Origin: a bacterium
GTDB taxonomy: Bacteria; Planctomycetota; J058; JAJDCP01
NCBI GenBank assembly: GCA_030428695.1
Contig: JAUIEM010000185.1
Span: forward strand, 1 to 18,824
DNA: 18,824 nt
Direction: 5' to 3'
The notes under the pieces: generated by a model
The model's input: the letters and a program-made list of their open reading frames with translations, nothing else
Told to the model about the DNA's origin: nothing
The model's database searches: none
Translations under genes and position numbers: made by a program
Shown: positions 6,230 through 15,340 of the stretch, piece by piece
Position numbering within the stretch: position 1 is the stretch's first letter
Layout: each line of letters opens with the position of its first letter

Positions 6230-9190
6230 ATGAGCCAGAGCAGCTGTTTTGTATGCCACTCACCGCTGACGCAGCAGTCGCGCCAGTTCGCGCGCTGCAC
6301 GAACGAGAGCTGCCCCGAGGGCACGCTGTTCGTTCACTGCGGCTACTGCAAGCAGTTCTCGGTGACGGTCGGCGCGGACAACAAGGGGCCGCTGATCTGC
6401 CGCAACCCGCGCTGCAAGATGCACGGCCTGCCGCGGACGGTCTGCCCGAGCTGCCAGAAGTACAGCCTGTCCGAGGTCGGCAGCGCGAAGATCTGCATCT
6501 CGCGCAGCTGCCCGAGCAACCAGTCGATCCTGCGCACCTGCCACTTCTGCAACAACGCCGCCTTCCTGCAGAGCCGTGAGACCAACTTCTGCACCAAGGG
6601 CGACTGCGAGTACCTGCTCGTGCGCATGGAGCGCTGCGGGGCCTGCGCGAAGATGACCCTCGACGTCGGCGCGAGCAAGTGCCGGAACCGCGACTGCAAG
6701 CGCTTCAACCACCTGGTCGAGACCTGCCCCACCTGCGGGCAGCTCAGCCAGGTCGACGGCATGTGCGAGAACGCCGACTGCACGAGCAACGCGGGAGGCA
6801 GCGGGCACTTCCAGGAGACCCTGATGGGGGACATCCTCGGTGAGCTGCGCGACGTGCTGCCGGCGATGGGCGGAGGAACCGACGAGCGCGCGCGCCCCCG
6901 GCCGATCAAGCCGCCGCCGGCCAACGACCTGACCGGCAGCTGGGAGCAGCCGGAGTGGGACGGCGGGCTCGGCACCGGGATGCCCCCGAAGCCGACGGCG
7001 CAACCCGCCGCTGCGGGCGCGCGGCCGAAGAAGAACCGGAAGGCGACGCTCAACGACTTCTCGCCCTTCGACATGCTGCCCGAGGCACCGCGCGGACCCG
7101 ACGGGGCGCCGCTCGACCTGTTCACCCAGGCGAAGCCGGGCAGCAGCGAGCCGGTCGAGACCGGGCGCACCGCCGACGTGATCAAGACGGTCGGGCCGAG
7201 CCTGTTCTCCGGACCGAAAGAGACCGACGCCGGCTTCCCGCGTTTCCCACAGAGCGAACCGAAGCCCGCGCCGCCGCCGGCCGACCTGTTCAAGGCTCCG
7301 GGCCCCGCGCCCGCGCCGGCTCCCGCGCTGTTCGGCCAGCCGGCGGCGCCGCCCCCCGCGCCGACGCCGGCGCCGACTCCCGCGCCGCTGCCGGCTCCCA
7401 CGGGGTCGAGCCTGTTCCCGCCGCGCAAGAAGCCGAGCATCGAGCCGCCGAGCAAGCCGGCTCCGCAGCTCGACCTGTTCGGCAGCAGCCGGCGGACGCG
7501 GCGCGCGCCGCGGCGCGGTCCGGCGCCGAAGCTGTTCGGACAGTCGAGCCAGCCGGGGGCCGACCGCTTCTCGCTCGACACCGACGAGAGCAAGGCGCTG
7601 CCGGCGGCTCGGGACACCGACGCGGTGTTCCCGGTGCCGGCGATCGGTCAGGAGCCGACCAACCCGAAGGAGGTCGGCTTCGCGGAAGCCTACGAGTTCG
7701 TGCTCAAGCACATCCTGACCGGCTCGGACGGCAAGACCTCGCCGCTGCTGCTGGTCATCGGCCTGTCCGGCGCCGGGAAGACGACCTTCCTGACCGTGCT
7801 CGGCGACATCCTCGCCTTCCGCAAGTCGAAGTACTACTTCCCCTGGGAGGGGCTCGAGGTGCGGCGCATCGACGTCGACGCGGTGCTGTCGCGCGGCTTC
7901 GAGTTCCGCCAGACCCCCGAGCCGGTGCGCAAGAAGCTGCGCGAGCAGTACAAGGGGCACGTCAAGGACCTGGTGTTCGAGTACAGCCAGGAGTACTTCA
8001 GCAAGTACCTCGGACGCGAGCACTGGGCGCCGCCGACCGCCAAGGGCGAGACCTACTTCCTCGCGACCGAGCTCGAGCACCGGCAGCGCAGCCTGGCGAA
8101 GATCGTCACCCTCGAGACCGCCGGCGAAGACTGGAAGTCGCTCCTGTACTCGCTGGCGGGCCGGCGCATGAGCGGTGCGGACGAGAAGCGCCTCAGCACC
8201 CTGCGCCAGCTGCTCAACACCGCCGAGGGCCTGATCGTCCTGCTCGATCCGGCGGACGACAAGACCGACGACATCTACCAGAACTTCTTCCTGATCCTGA
8301 AGGAAGCGGTCGGACCGCGGGCCCGCAACAAGGCGCGCGAGCTGATCCGCGAGCGCCTGCACGGCGGCGAGGAGCCGGCCGAGGTGCAGCGCCGCGCCGG
8401 GCCCCTCGACTTCCGCAACCTGCAGGGCAGCCTCAAGCAGCAGCTCGAAGACCAGCTGCGCAAGCAGCGCGAGAAGGAGGCCTTCCGCACCGAGCTGCGC
8501 ACCAAGATCCAGAACACCGCCCGGCGCCTCGAGCTGCGCGGCATCGAGGGGCTGCCGCGCGAGGACACCGAGTTCATCCAGCAGCTGAAGACGCTGTTCT
8601 ACCGCCTCGACCCGAAGAACGTCGAGCAGGCCGAGCGCTACCTCGAGGACCACAACTACAGCAAGGACGCGCTGATCAAGTTCAGCCGGCAGATGCTCTC
8701 GCGGGCGGAGAAGATCCTCGAGAAGCTCGTCGAGCTGCGCTTCGAGGGCTCCGGCGGCGGGCTCTCCGAGTCGCAGCTGACCGAGGAGGAGCAGCGGGTG
8801 CGCACGGCCTGGCAGGAGATCTGTCGCGAGCGCAAGCTCGGCGACAACCCGCGGGTCGACGTGCGCGCCGACAACCTCTACCACAACGAGGCGATCAGCG
8901 ACTTCCCCTGCCTGAAGAACGTCGCGATCGTCGTGACCAAGACCGACATGTACCCGATCGTCTACCCGCCCGAGCGCTATCCGGAGGTCAAGCTCCCGAA
9001 GTCGAAGCAGCACATCGGCCCGCTCGCGACCTACCTCAAGCTCCTCGACGGGGGCATCTGCTACTACAACTCCTCGGCCACCGGCTACTCGGTCACCCGC
9101 AACGGGCGCCCGCTGCCTGGCATGGAGAACACGCTCTGTCCGATCAACATCATCGAGCCGATCATGGACATGCTCGAGATGCCCGAATAG
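6230..9190 (+). CDS. Six-zinc-ribbon P-loop GTPase-like protein
   Basis: The 986-residue protein opens with six tandem zinc ribbons of form C-x2-C...C-x4-C: Cys6/9/23/28, 37/40/57/62, 72/75/89/94, 104/107/121/126, 136/139/151/156 and 166/169/179/184. Then comes a Pro/Ala-rich disordered linker (about 200-480) with recurring short LF-containing motifs (LDLF, SLFSG, DLFKA, ALFGQ, KLFGQ), possibly binding peptides. The NTPase domain has the P-loop GLSGAGKTT (511-519), a G3-like ETAGEDW (629-635) after a beta strand, LIVLLDPADD near 670, and a G4-like TKTD (903-906). This is the order expected of a TRAFAC-type GTPase with a long helical insertion (about 690-890) before G4. It resembles the "double-GTPase"-type proteins found beside GAP1 proteins, which fits the next gene. 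Cytoplasmic. Nucleotide specificity and the exact family are inferred. It lies 22 bases upstream of the GAP1-like gene. Confidence 0.8.
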   Translation: MSQSSCFVCHSPLTQQSRQFARCTNESCPEGTLFVHCGYCKQFSVTVGADNKGPLICRNPRCKMHGLPRTVCPSCQKYSLSEVGSAKICISRSCPSNQSILRTCHFCNNAAFLQSRETNFCTKGDCEYLLVRMERCGACAKMTLDVGASKCRNRDCKRFNHLVETCPTCGQLSQVDGMCENADCTSNAGGSGHFQETLMGDILGELRDVLPAMGGGTDERARPRPIKPPPANDLTGSWEQPEWDGGLGTGMPPKPTAQPAAAGARPKKNRKATLNDFSPFDMLPEAPRGPDGAPLDLFTQAKPGSSEPVETGRTADVIKTVGPSLFSGPKETDAGFPRFPQSEPKPAPPPADLFKAPGPAPAPAPALFGQPAAPPPAPTPAPTPAPLPAPTGSSLFPPRKKPSIEPPSKPAPQLDLFGSSRRTRRAPRRGPAPKLFGQSSQPGADRFSLDTDESKALPAARDTDAVFPVPAIGQEPTNPKEVGFAEAYEFVLKHILTGSDGKTSPLLLVIGLSGAGKTTFLTVLGDILAFRKSKYYFPWEGLEVRRIDVDAVLSRGFEFRQTPEPVRKKLREQYKGHVKDLVFEYSQEYFSKYLGREHWAPPTAKGETYFLATELEHRQRSLAKIVTLETAGEDWKSLLYSLAGRRMSGADEKRLSTLRQLLNTAEGLIVLLDPADDKTDDIYQNFFLILKEAVGPRARNKARELIRERLHGGEEPAEVQRRAGPLDFRNLQGSLKQQLEDQLRKQREKEAFRTELRTKIQNTARRLELRGIEGLPREDTEFIQQLKTLFYRLDPKNVEQAERYLEDHNYSKDALIKFSRQMLSRAEKILEKLVELRFEGSGGGLSESQLTEEEQRVRTAWQEICRERKLGDNPRVDVRADNLYHNEAISDFPCLKNVAIVVTKTDMYPIVYPPERYPEVKLPKSKQHIGPLATYLKLLDGGICYYNSSATGYSVTRNGRPLPGMENTLCPINIIEPIMDMLEMPE

Positions 9191-9200
9191 CCCATCCCCC

Positions 9201-9206
9201 GGGGAG
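9201..9206 (+). promoter_or_regulatory. Ribosome binding site deciding the GAP1-like start
   Basis: GGGGAG lies six bases before the ATG at 9213. An in-frame TTG at 9210 is only three bases away from it, so the ATG is preferred. Confidence 0.55.
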
Positions 9207-9212
9207 CCCTTG

Positions 9213-10451
9213 ATGGTCAGACTGGAATTGAAACACCACGTCTACAGCTCCATCGAAGGCTACCAGAGCATCTTCGCCTCGAAGGGTCTGCCCCAGGAGG
9301 TGATCGAGCGCGTCGAGGAGTGCTCGCGCCTGCTCTACCCCCGCCTGTACGGACCCGGCACGCGCAGCATGTTCCCGGTCTGCGGCTACTTCTGCCACAG
9401 CCGCGTGTTCCGCTACGGCCTCGACCACGTCGGCCGGCCGCGCACCTGCGTCCACAACATCCTCGTCGACCTCAGCCTGCAGGACAGCTCCCTCGACCCC
9501 TACGGGCTCGGGCCGCAGGCCTTCCTGTCGCCGGACGTCCCCGACCAGGACATCGGCTACGAGCTCGCCGAGGCGTACAACTGGCCGACGACCAGGGAGA
9601 CGATGAGCGAGCGCGTCCAGTACCTGCTCGGCAACGCCGAGGCGGCGCGCTGCTTCCCGGCCGTGCTCAGCCTGCTGCAGTTCGGCCAGCCCTGGGTGCT
9701 GCGGGCGCGCTCCCAGGAGGGCTTCGATCTGGTCAGCAGCGTCGGGGCCTTCCTGCCGCCGGTGTTGCAGCGGCGGCTCGCGATCGTCTCCGGCACCAAG
9801 CTCGCCAACGCCCAGGTGACCGTGCTGTCCCCTTCCACCGACCTCGAGAGCATAGACGCCGAGTGGACCCTCGACTATCCGGCCGATCCCGCGCGCTTGC
9901 CGGGCTGCAGCGAGTACGCCGCGCTGATCGCGGAGTACCTGTTCAACCGCCAGGACCTCGCGACCCTGCACCTGATCCACGACTTCCTCGCGACCTACGA
10001 GGAATCCGAGCGCGACCAGTACGCGGCCCTCGACCGCTTCGCGAAGGTGTTCCGGGCGACCGAGCGCTACATCGACCGCGAGTACGGCGGGCTGCAGATC
10101 GACGCCCACAGCCTCGAGACCTTCATCAGCGCGGTGCCCGAGCTGCACCTGGCCGGCTTCTCGCGGCTGGCCGAGAGCGTGCTCGACTGGTGCTTCGACC
10201 ACCTGAACCAGTCGAAGGATCTGCGGAAGATCGCCGAGGGCCTGAAGCTCTTGCGCAAGAGCCTCGAGGCCGAGCCGCTCAGCTCGCGGGACGTCAGCTC
10301 CTTGCGGAGGATGATCCAGCCGCGCATCTACGAGCTGATGGCGCCGAAGAAGACGATCCGCATCCGCGGGGTCGAGGACTTGACAAACAAATCCAATATC
10401 GCTTCTGATCTGAAGGCGATCGTGGCACTTCTAGCGTCTGCAGGGAGTTAG
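9213..10451 (+). CDS. GTPase-associated protein 1 (GAP1)-like protein
   Basis: The 412-residue product starts MVRLELKHHVYSSIEGYQSI and continues with FASKGLPQEV, a YGPGTRSMFPVCGYFCHSRVF region and GRPRTCVHNILVDLSLQ. This order (Y-x-S-x-x-G-Y-Q near the start, then G-R-P...H-x-L-x) matches what I recall of the N-terminal domain of bacterial GAP1 proteins, which accompany GTPases in predicted conflict and signalling systems. Residues 230-412 are mostly helical (for example EYAALIAEYLFNRQDLATLH) and carry no motif I recognise. No signal peptide or membrane span. The gene sits 22 bases after the GTPase gene and 7 before the first coiled-coil gene, so all are co-transcribed. A regulator or partner of the GTPase is the likely role. 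The family call rests on pattern memory, not on a search. Confidence 0.55.
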   Translation: MVRLELKHHVYSSIEGYQSIFASKGLPQEVIERVEECSRLLYPRLYGPGTRSMFPVCGYFCHSRVFRYGLDHVGRPRTCVHNILVDLSLQDSSLDPYGLGPQAFLSPDVPDQDIGYELAEAYNWPTTRETMSERVQYLLGNAEAARCFPAVLSLLQFGQPWVLRARSQEGFDLVSSVGAFLPPVLQRRLAIVSGTKLANAQVTVLSPSTDLESIDAEWTLDYPADPARLPGCSEYAALIAEYLFNRQDLATLHLIHDFLATYEESERDQYAALDRFAKVFRATERYIDREYGGLQIDAHSLETFISAVPELHLAGFSRLAESVLDWCFDHLNQSKDLRKIAEGLKLLRKSLEAEPLSSRDVSSLRRMIQPRIYELMAPKKTIRIRGVEDLTNKSNIASDLKAIVALLASAGS

Positions 10452-10458
10452 GTCAGCT

Positions 10459-12843
10459 ATGTCCGACGACAAAGTGGAAGGGGCGATCCGCAGGCTGAAG
10501 GACGACCTCGGTCGCACGATGCTGCCGACGGACCTGAAGAAGAAGATGCGGGTCGTCAAGGCGAAGGACATCCGCCGGCTGATCGAGGATCTGCTCAAGG
10601 ACTACGAAGGCCTCGAGCACAAGGACCTGATCCTCAAGCTGACCGAGCAGGAGGTCCGCGCCTCGAACTTCGACCGTCAAAAGGAAAAGTACAAGGACCA
10701 GATCGCCGCCCTGAAGGACGACCTCGACCACGAGCGCAGCCGCCACCGGCAGACCATCGAAGCGCTCGAGATGAAGTCCCGCGACCTCGGCCGGCTCAAG
10801 AACCTCGAGCAGGAGCTCGACGCGCTGCGCCTGCAGCTCGACAAGCAGAACCGGGCGGTGCGCGACAAAGACCGCGAGCTCGAGGCCCTGCGCCACCAGT
10901 CCCTGGCGATCCAGCAGGACCGCTCCCAGGAGACCGGCCGCTACCGGCACCAGATCGAAGAGCTCAAGGGGGCGCTGGCCGAGCGCGAGCGCGACGCCCT
11001 GAGCCGGCTCGAGGAGCTCAAGGCGCGGCTCGCCGCCCTCGGCGAGGAGAAGGCGCGCTTCGAGCAGGCGGTCGCCGCCCGCGACGACGCCCTCGCCCAG
11101 CGCGACAGGCTGCTCGAGGAGGCGCAGGCCGCGATCGCCGAGCGCGACGCGAAGCTCGAGCAAGTGCTCGCCCAGGTCAAGTCCGACCACCAGCGCTTCG
11201 CGGAGATCAGCGGCAAGGGCAACGCCCAGGTGCGCGAGCAGGCCGAGCAGATCAGCGCCCTGAAGACCGCGCGCCAGGCCCTGGAAGAGGAGCTGACCCA
11301 GGCCCGCAAGCAGCTCGAGGCGCTCGAGCAACAGCGCAGCCTCGAGCGCGAAGAGCTCGAGGCCGCGCTCGCCGAGCTGCAGAAGCAGCTGCAGGCCTCG
11401 CAGGCCGAGGCCCAGGCGCAGGCCGACAAGATCGCCGAGCTGATCGCCCAGACCGAGGAGATGGTCAAGGGCGCCGAGGCGCGCTTCCATGAGTCGTCGA
11501 GCGAGGCCTCGAAGCTGCAGGCCGAGCTCCAGGCCCGCAACGACGAGCTCGAGGCCGCACGCAAGCGCGCCGCCGAGCTCGAGGCGAAGCTGGCGGCGAG
11601 TGAGGAGGAAGCGGAGAAGCGGGCCGCGGCGATCGCCGCCCTCGAGAGCTCCGCCCAGGAAGCCCAGGCGAAGTCCGACGACGCCCAGCGCACGCTGGAG
11701 GAAGAGCTCAGCGCGGTCAAGAGCCGCCTCGCCGAACAGGAGGAGCGCGCCGCGACGGCCGAGGCCGAGCTCGAGGCGAAGAACTCCCGCCTCGGCGAGG
11801 TCGAGCAGGCCCTCGAGGAGCTCAAGGCCGAGCTGGAGAAGGAGCGCCGCGAGGCCGAGGAGGCGGAAGAGGCGGCGAAGGCCTCGAGCGCGACCGCTCT
11901 CGAGGAGGCGACGGCGGCCCACGCCAAGGCCCTCGAGGAGGCGCGGGAAGCGCACGAGCAGAGCCTGGTCGAGCTGCGCGCCGCCCACGACGAGGCGCTC
12001 GCCAGCCTGCGCTCCGAGCACGAGGCGGCCCTGGAGGCCGAGCGCGAGGCGGCCGAGCAGCGGGCGCAGGAGCACGCCGAGGAGCTCGAGCGGCTGAACG
12101 CCGAGCTCGCCGCGGCCCGCGAGGAGACCGAGGCGGCCGAGCAGCGGCTGGTCGAGGCGCGGGAAGAGGACCGCGCGCGCATCAGCGAGCTCGAGGCGAG
12201 CCTGAAGACTTCCCAGGAAGAGGCCGAGACGCGGGCGAGCCGCATCGAAACCCTCGAGAACCAGCTCCTCGCCCTCGAGCAGGCCAAGCGAGCGGTCGAG
12301 GAAGAGCTCGGCGCCGAGCTGCGGGCCGTGCGCGCCGAGTTCGCGGACTTCAAGGAGAAGGCGGGCCAGGCCGTCGAGCGGGTCGCCGAGCTCGAGGCGG
12401 AGATCGAGCGGCTGACGAGAGACTACGAAGAGCAGCTCGCCCAGCTGCGCAAGTCGGTGCGGGCCCTGCAGGTCGAGCTCAAGGGCGCGTACCTGTACGA
12501 GGATCCCGACCTCAAGGCGGCGAAGAACGACGCGAAGACGCTGACGAAGGCGGTGACCGCGGTCGGGCGCAAGCTGAAGACGCGGATCGAGGGCGACCCC
12601 GCGAAGAAGGCCCAGTTCGACGCGCTCAAGGAGCTGTCCGAGGAGACCAAGGGCTTCGCGAGCGCCCTGGCCGGCAACGCGAAACGGGCCGACGAGTTGA
12701 TCGCGCTGATGGGACAGCGCAAGATGTCCCTGGAGGCCTTTGTCGAGATCCAGACCCTGGCCAACTGGACCGAGCGCATCGGCCAGGAAGTGAAGAACCT
12801 GAACACGGCCTTCGACATCGTGCAGACGAGTCTGAAGGAATAG
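10459..12843 (+). CDS. Long coiled-coil protein 1 with paralogous terminal domains
   Basis: The 794-residue protein has a short N-terminal helical domain (about 30-70, KDIRRLIEDLLKDYEGL then KDLILKLTEQE). A very long Glu/Ala/Arg/Leu-rich heptad region follows (about 70-660), then a C-terminal helical domain starting ELKGAYLYEDPDL (673-685) and ending KNLNTAFDIVQTSLKE. Both end domains have counterparts in the next gene product, so the two arose by duplication. No signal peptide, membrane span or enzyme motif. The rod would be tens of nanometres long, and together with its paralogue it probably forms a filament or scaffold for the GTPase/GAP1 pair. Generic similarity to SMC, myosin or motility coiled coils is expected from composition alone and carries no functional weight. 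It starts 7 bases after the GAP1-like gene. Confidence 0.85.
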   Translation: MSDDKVEGAIRRLKDDLGRTMLPTDLKKKMRVVKAKDIRRLIEDLLKDYEGLEHKDLILKLTEQEVRASNFDRQKEKYKDQIAALKDDLDHERSRHRQTIEALEMKSRDLGRLKNLEQELDALRLQLDKQNRAVRDKDRELEALRHQSLAIQQDRSQETGRYRHQIEELKGALAERERDALSRLEELKARLAALGEEKARFEQAVAARDDALAQRDRLLEEAQAAIAERDAKLEQVLAQVKSDHQRFAEISGKGNAQVREQAEQISALKTARQALEEELTQARKQLEALEQQRSLEREELEAALAELQKQLQASQAEAQAQADKIAELIAQTEEMVKGAEARFHESSSEASKLQAELQARNDELEAARKRAAELEAKLAASEEEAEKRAAAIAALESSAQEAQAKSDDAQRTLEEELSAVKSRLAEQEERAATAEAELEAKNSRLGEVEQALEELKAELEKERREAEEAEEAAKASSATALEEATAAHAKALEEAREAHEQSLVELRAAHDEALASLRSEHEAALEAEREAAEQRAQEHAEELERLNAELAAAREETEAAEQRLVEAREEDRARISELEASLKTSQEEAETRASRIETLENQLLALEQAKRAVEEELGAELRAVRAEFADFKEKAGQAVERVAELEAEIERLTRDYEEQLAQLRKSVRALQVELKGAYLYEDPDLKAAKNDAKTLTKAVTAVGRKLKTRIEGDPAKKAQFDALKELSEETKGFASALAGNAKRADELIALMGQRKMSLEAFVEIQTLANWTERIGQEVKNLNTAFDIVQTSLKE

Positions 12844-12861
12844 TCGACGCGGCGAGCTGAG

Positions 12862-12867
12862 AAGGAG
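12862..12867 (+). promoter_or_regulatory. Ribosome binding site of coiled-coil gene 2
   Basis: AAGGAG lies five bases before the ATG at 12873, the strongest RBS within the operon. Confidence 0.7.
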
Positions 12868-12872
12868 CCTCC

Positions 12873-15335
12873 ATGGCGGATCAGAAACGCGACCTCAAGT
12901 CCTTGATCAATCAGCAGCTGCAGACCAAGGAGGTGTCGGGCAAGCGCGCGGTCATCTCCCGGCAGGGCATCCGCAAGATCATCGACGCGCTGCTCGAGAC
13001 CTACGGGGCCCTCGATAAGAAGGACCTCATCGCGAAGATGACCGAGATGGAGCTCGCCTCGCAGAACGCGAAGAACAAGGCGGCCTCCCTCAAGGAGCAG
13101 CTGCTCCAGGCGATGAAGATCCAGGAGGCGCAGCAGGCCGAGCTCGAGCGGCTCAAGGGCGAGCTGGAGGGCAAGGACGGGCAGCTCGCCGAGCTGCAGG
13201 CCGCCCTGGCCGCCAAGGACCAGGAGCTCGAAGAGCTGCGCCGCCAGCTCGCCGAGCAGGCCGAGCAGATGCAACGCGCCCTCGAGCAGAACGCCGCCGA
13301 GCTGCAGAACCAGATGGCCGCCGACGCCGCCGGCCGCGACCAGCAGCTCGCCTCCGCCCAGGCCGAGGCCCAGGCGGCGCTCGCCGCCAAGGACCAGGAG
13401 CTCGCCGCCCTGCGCGAGGAGTACGAGCGCCGGCTCGCCGAGATGGAGCAGCGCCTCGCCGCCGGCGACCAGGGCATGCAGCAGGCCCTGGCCGAGAAAG
13501 ACCGGCAGCTGCAGGCCCGCGAGGCCGAGCTCCAGGCGATGATCGCCGACCTCCAGCACCAGCTGCAGCAGCTCGCCGCCCAGCACGAGGCCGAGCGTCA
13601 GCGCTGGGCCGCGGAGATGGAGCAGTACAAGGGCCAGACGGTGATGTTCCTGGACAACGAGAAGCAGCGCATGATCCAGGAGCTGAAGAACGGGGTCAAC
13701 CGCGCCCAGGAGGACGCCGACGGACGCTGGCAGCAGCGCTGCGACGAGCTCGCCCAGCTCGCCCGCACCGCCGAGGCCCGCGAGCACGCGCTGAAGAAGC
13801 GCATCGCCGAGCTCGAGAAGCTGCTCGGCGACAAGGACGCCGAGAAGGGCGAGCTCGCGCGGCAGATCGACAGCCTGAACGGCAAGCTCGGCGCCCACGG
13901 GCTCAAGCGCAGCGAGGCGATCGACCGCATCCACGAGCTCGAGGAGCAGCTCCGGCAGCTGCGTGACGAGCTCGCCCGCAAGGAGAAGCTGCTCGGCGAC
14001 CGCATCCAGTACCTGACCACCGAGCTGAAGTACGCCGAGCTGATCGAGGAGCCAGAGCTCGCCAGCCTGCAGGACAACTGCGAGAAGGTGTACGCCGAGA
14101 TCGCCTCGCTGGTCGCCGGCCGCCACGAGGACGAGCTGCCCGAGAATCTGCGCCACCTGCAGCGCGAGGCCGACTGGCTGGACAAGCGGACGCGCGAGGC
14201 GCTGCACGACTACCCGGTGCTGCTCAACGCGATGAACGAGCGCAAGGGCACCATCGAGGTGGTCAGCCGGCTCGGGCGCGTCGCGGCCCTCGGCGATCCC
14301 TACGAGAAGCTGCGCCAGAACCTGCTGCGTCTGACGACGGCCGGCAAGTCGCTGCCCGAAGACTCCCCGGACTACCTGCTCGCCAAGCCGAAACCCCGGC
14401 CCCAGGCTGCGGCCGCCGCCGAGCCGGCGATCGCGACCAACGAGCCGCCGCCGGTGACCGGCTCCTTCCTCAGCCCGACGCCCTCGGCGCTGATGCCCGC
14501 CTCGATGCAGGCGGAAGTCGCCGCCGCTCGGGCCGAGGGCCAGGCGCTCCCGCCGCCGGCGAAGGCCCAGGACGGTGTGCTGGCCGCACCCTCCGGGCCG
14601 CTGCCGGGGCCGCCGCTGGGCGGCGCTCCGGCTCCGGCTGCCCCGGCTCCGTCGGCAGCGCCTTCGCCGGCCCCAGCCGCTCCGACCCCTCCGGCCGCGG
14701 CGGCGCCGGCCGCGCCGGCTCCGGGTCAGCCCTCGGCGCCGCCCGCCGGCAGTGGCTACGCGCCGCACGGCTCCCAGCCGCATCCGGGCTACCCGCCCCA
14801 GGGCTACGCCCCGCATCCGGGCTACCCGCCCCAGGGCCAGCCGCCGCAGGGCTACGCCCCGCAGACCGGCTACGCCCCCCACGGCTACGCGCCGCCACCA
14901 GGCCAGGCTTCCGGCTACGCCCCCCAGGGCTACGCGCCGCCTCCGGGAAGCTACCGCGCACCCGGCCAGCCGGGCGCGGCCCCGCCCCCCGGCAGCTACC
15001 GCGCGCCGGCGGGGGCGCCTCCTCCCGGCTCCTACGTCGCGCCGCCGAGCGCCGCGCCGGCCCCCTCCGCCGGCGCCCCCGCGCCCGGAGCGATGCAGCC
15101 CGCGCCGCCGGTCCCCGCGCCCGACGGGATCGCGCCGGCCGGCTCCTTCCTCGCCCCGCCCGCGCGGCCGCTGCCGCCACCGGGCCTCGGGGCGCCGCCT
15201 GTCGAGGCCCGGCTGACCGATCAGCCCCCGCCGGACGACTCGAAGACCGTGATCCAGAGCTCGCCGGTGTTCGACGCCTCCGACGGCACCAAGCGCCTCG
15301 GCGAGGACGAGCTGGCCGCGCTCGGCGAGGACTGA
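12873..15335 (+). CDS. Coiled-coil protein 2 with a long Pro/Ala/Tyr-rich tail
   Basis: Of 820 residues, the first part mirrors coiled-coil protein 1. It has an N-terminal domain (about 30-75, RQGIRKIIDALLETYGAL then KKDLIAKMTEMELA), a Glu/Gln/Ala heptad rod (about 75-380), and a C-terminal helical domain starting TELKYAELIEEPEL (383-396) and running to about 500. It then adds a disordered tail of about 315 residues rich in Pro and Ala. The tail contains Tyr repeats of the type GYAPQ, GYAPH and PGYPPQ (about 628-706), then PPGSYRAP/PPGSYVAP copies. It ends acidic: DDSKTVIQSSPVF then KRLGEDELAALGED. Tyr/Pro-rich low-complexity tails of this kind often mediate phase separation or surface adhesion, and the Thr-containing end could be a phosphorylation or FHA-docking peptide; both are inference. 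Cytoplasmic as far as visible. It is followed after 5 bases by the NTF2-like gene. Confidence 0.85.
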   Translation: MADQKRDLKSLINQQLQTKEVSGKRAVISRQGIRKIIDALLETYGALDKKDLIAKMTEMELASQNAKNKAASLKEQLLQAMKIQEAQQAELERLKGELEGKDGQLAELQAALAAKDQELEELRRQLAEQAEQMQRALEQNAAELQNQMAADAAGRDQQLASAQAEAQAALAAKDQELAALREEYERRLAEMEQRLAAGDQGMQQALAEKDRQLQAREAELQAMIADLQHQLQQLAAQHEAERQRWAAEMEQYKGQTVMFLDNEKQRMIQELKNGVNRAQEDADGRWQQRCDELAQLARTAEAREHALKKRIAELEKLLGDKDAEKGELARQIDSLNGKLGAHGLKRSEAIDRIHELEEQLRQLRDELARKEKLLGDRIQYLTTELKYAELIEEPELASLQDNCEKVYAEIASLVAGRHEDELPENLRHLQREADWLDKRTREALHDYPVLLNAMNERKGTIEVVSRLGRVAALGDPYEKLRQNLLRLTTAGKSLPEDSPDYLLAKPKPRPQAAAAAEPAIATNEPPPVTGSFLSPTPSALMPASMQAEVAAARAEGQALPPPAKAQDGVLAAPSGPLPGPPLGGAPAPAAPAPSAAPSPAPAAPTPPAAAAPAAPAPGQPSAPPAGSGYAPHGSQPHPGYPPQGYAPHPGYPPQGQPPQGYAPQTGYAPHGYAPPPGQASGYAPQGYAPPPGSYRAPGQPGAAPPPGSYRAPAGAPPPGSYVAPPSAAPAPSAGAPAPGAMQPAPPVPAPDGIAPAGSFLAPPARPLPPPGLGAPPVEARLTDQPPPDDSKTVIQSSPVFDASDGTKRLGEDELAALGED

Positions 15336-15340
15336 GCGGC

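Noticed and set aside
4390..6324. Long - strand ORF opposite the SUMF1-fold gene
   Set aside because: It is antisense to a gene with clear family motifs. Its Val/Leu/Ala/Asp-rich product is the typical reverse shadow of GC-rich codons. The same applies to the long - strand frames under 6260-9013, 10453-12075 and 12423-14882.
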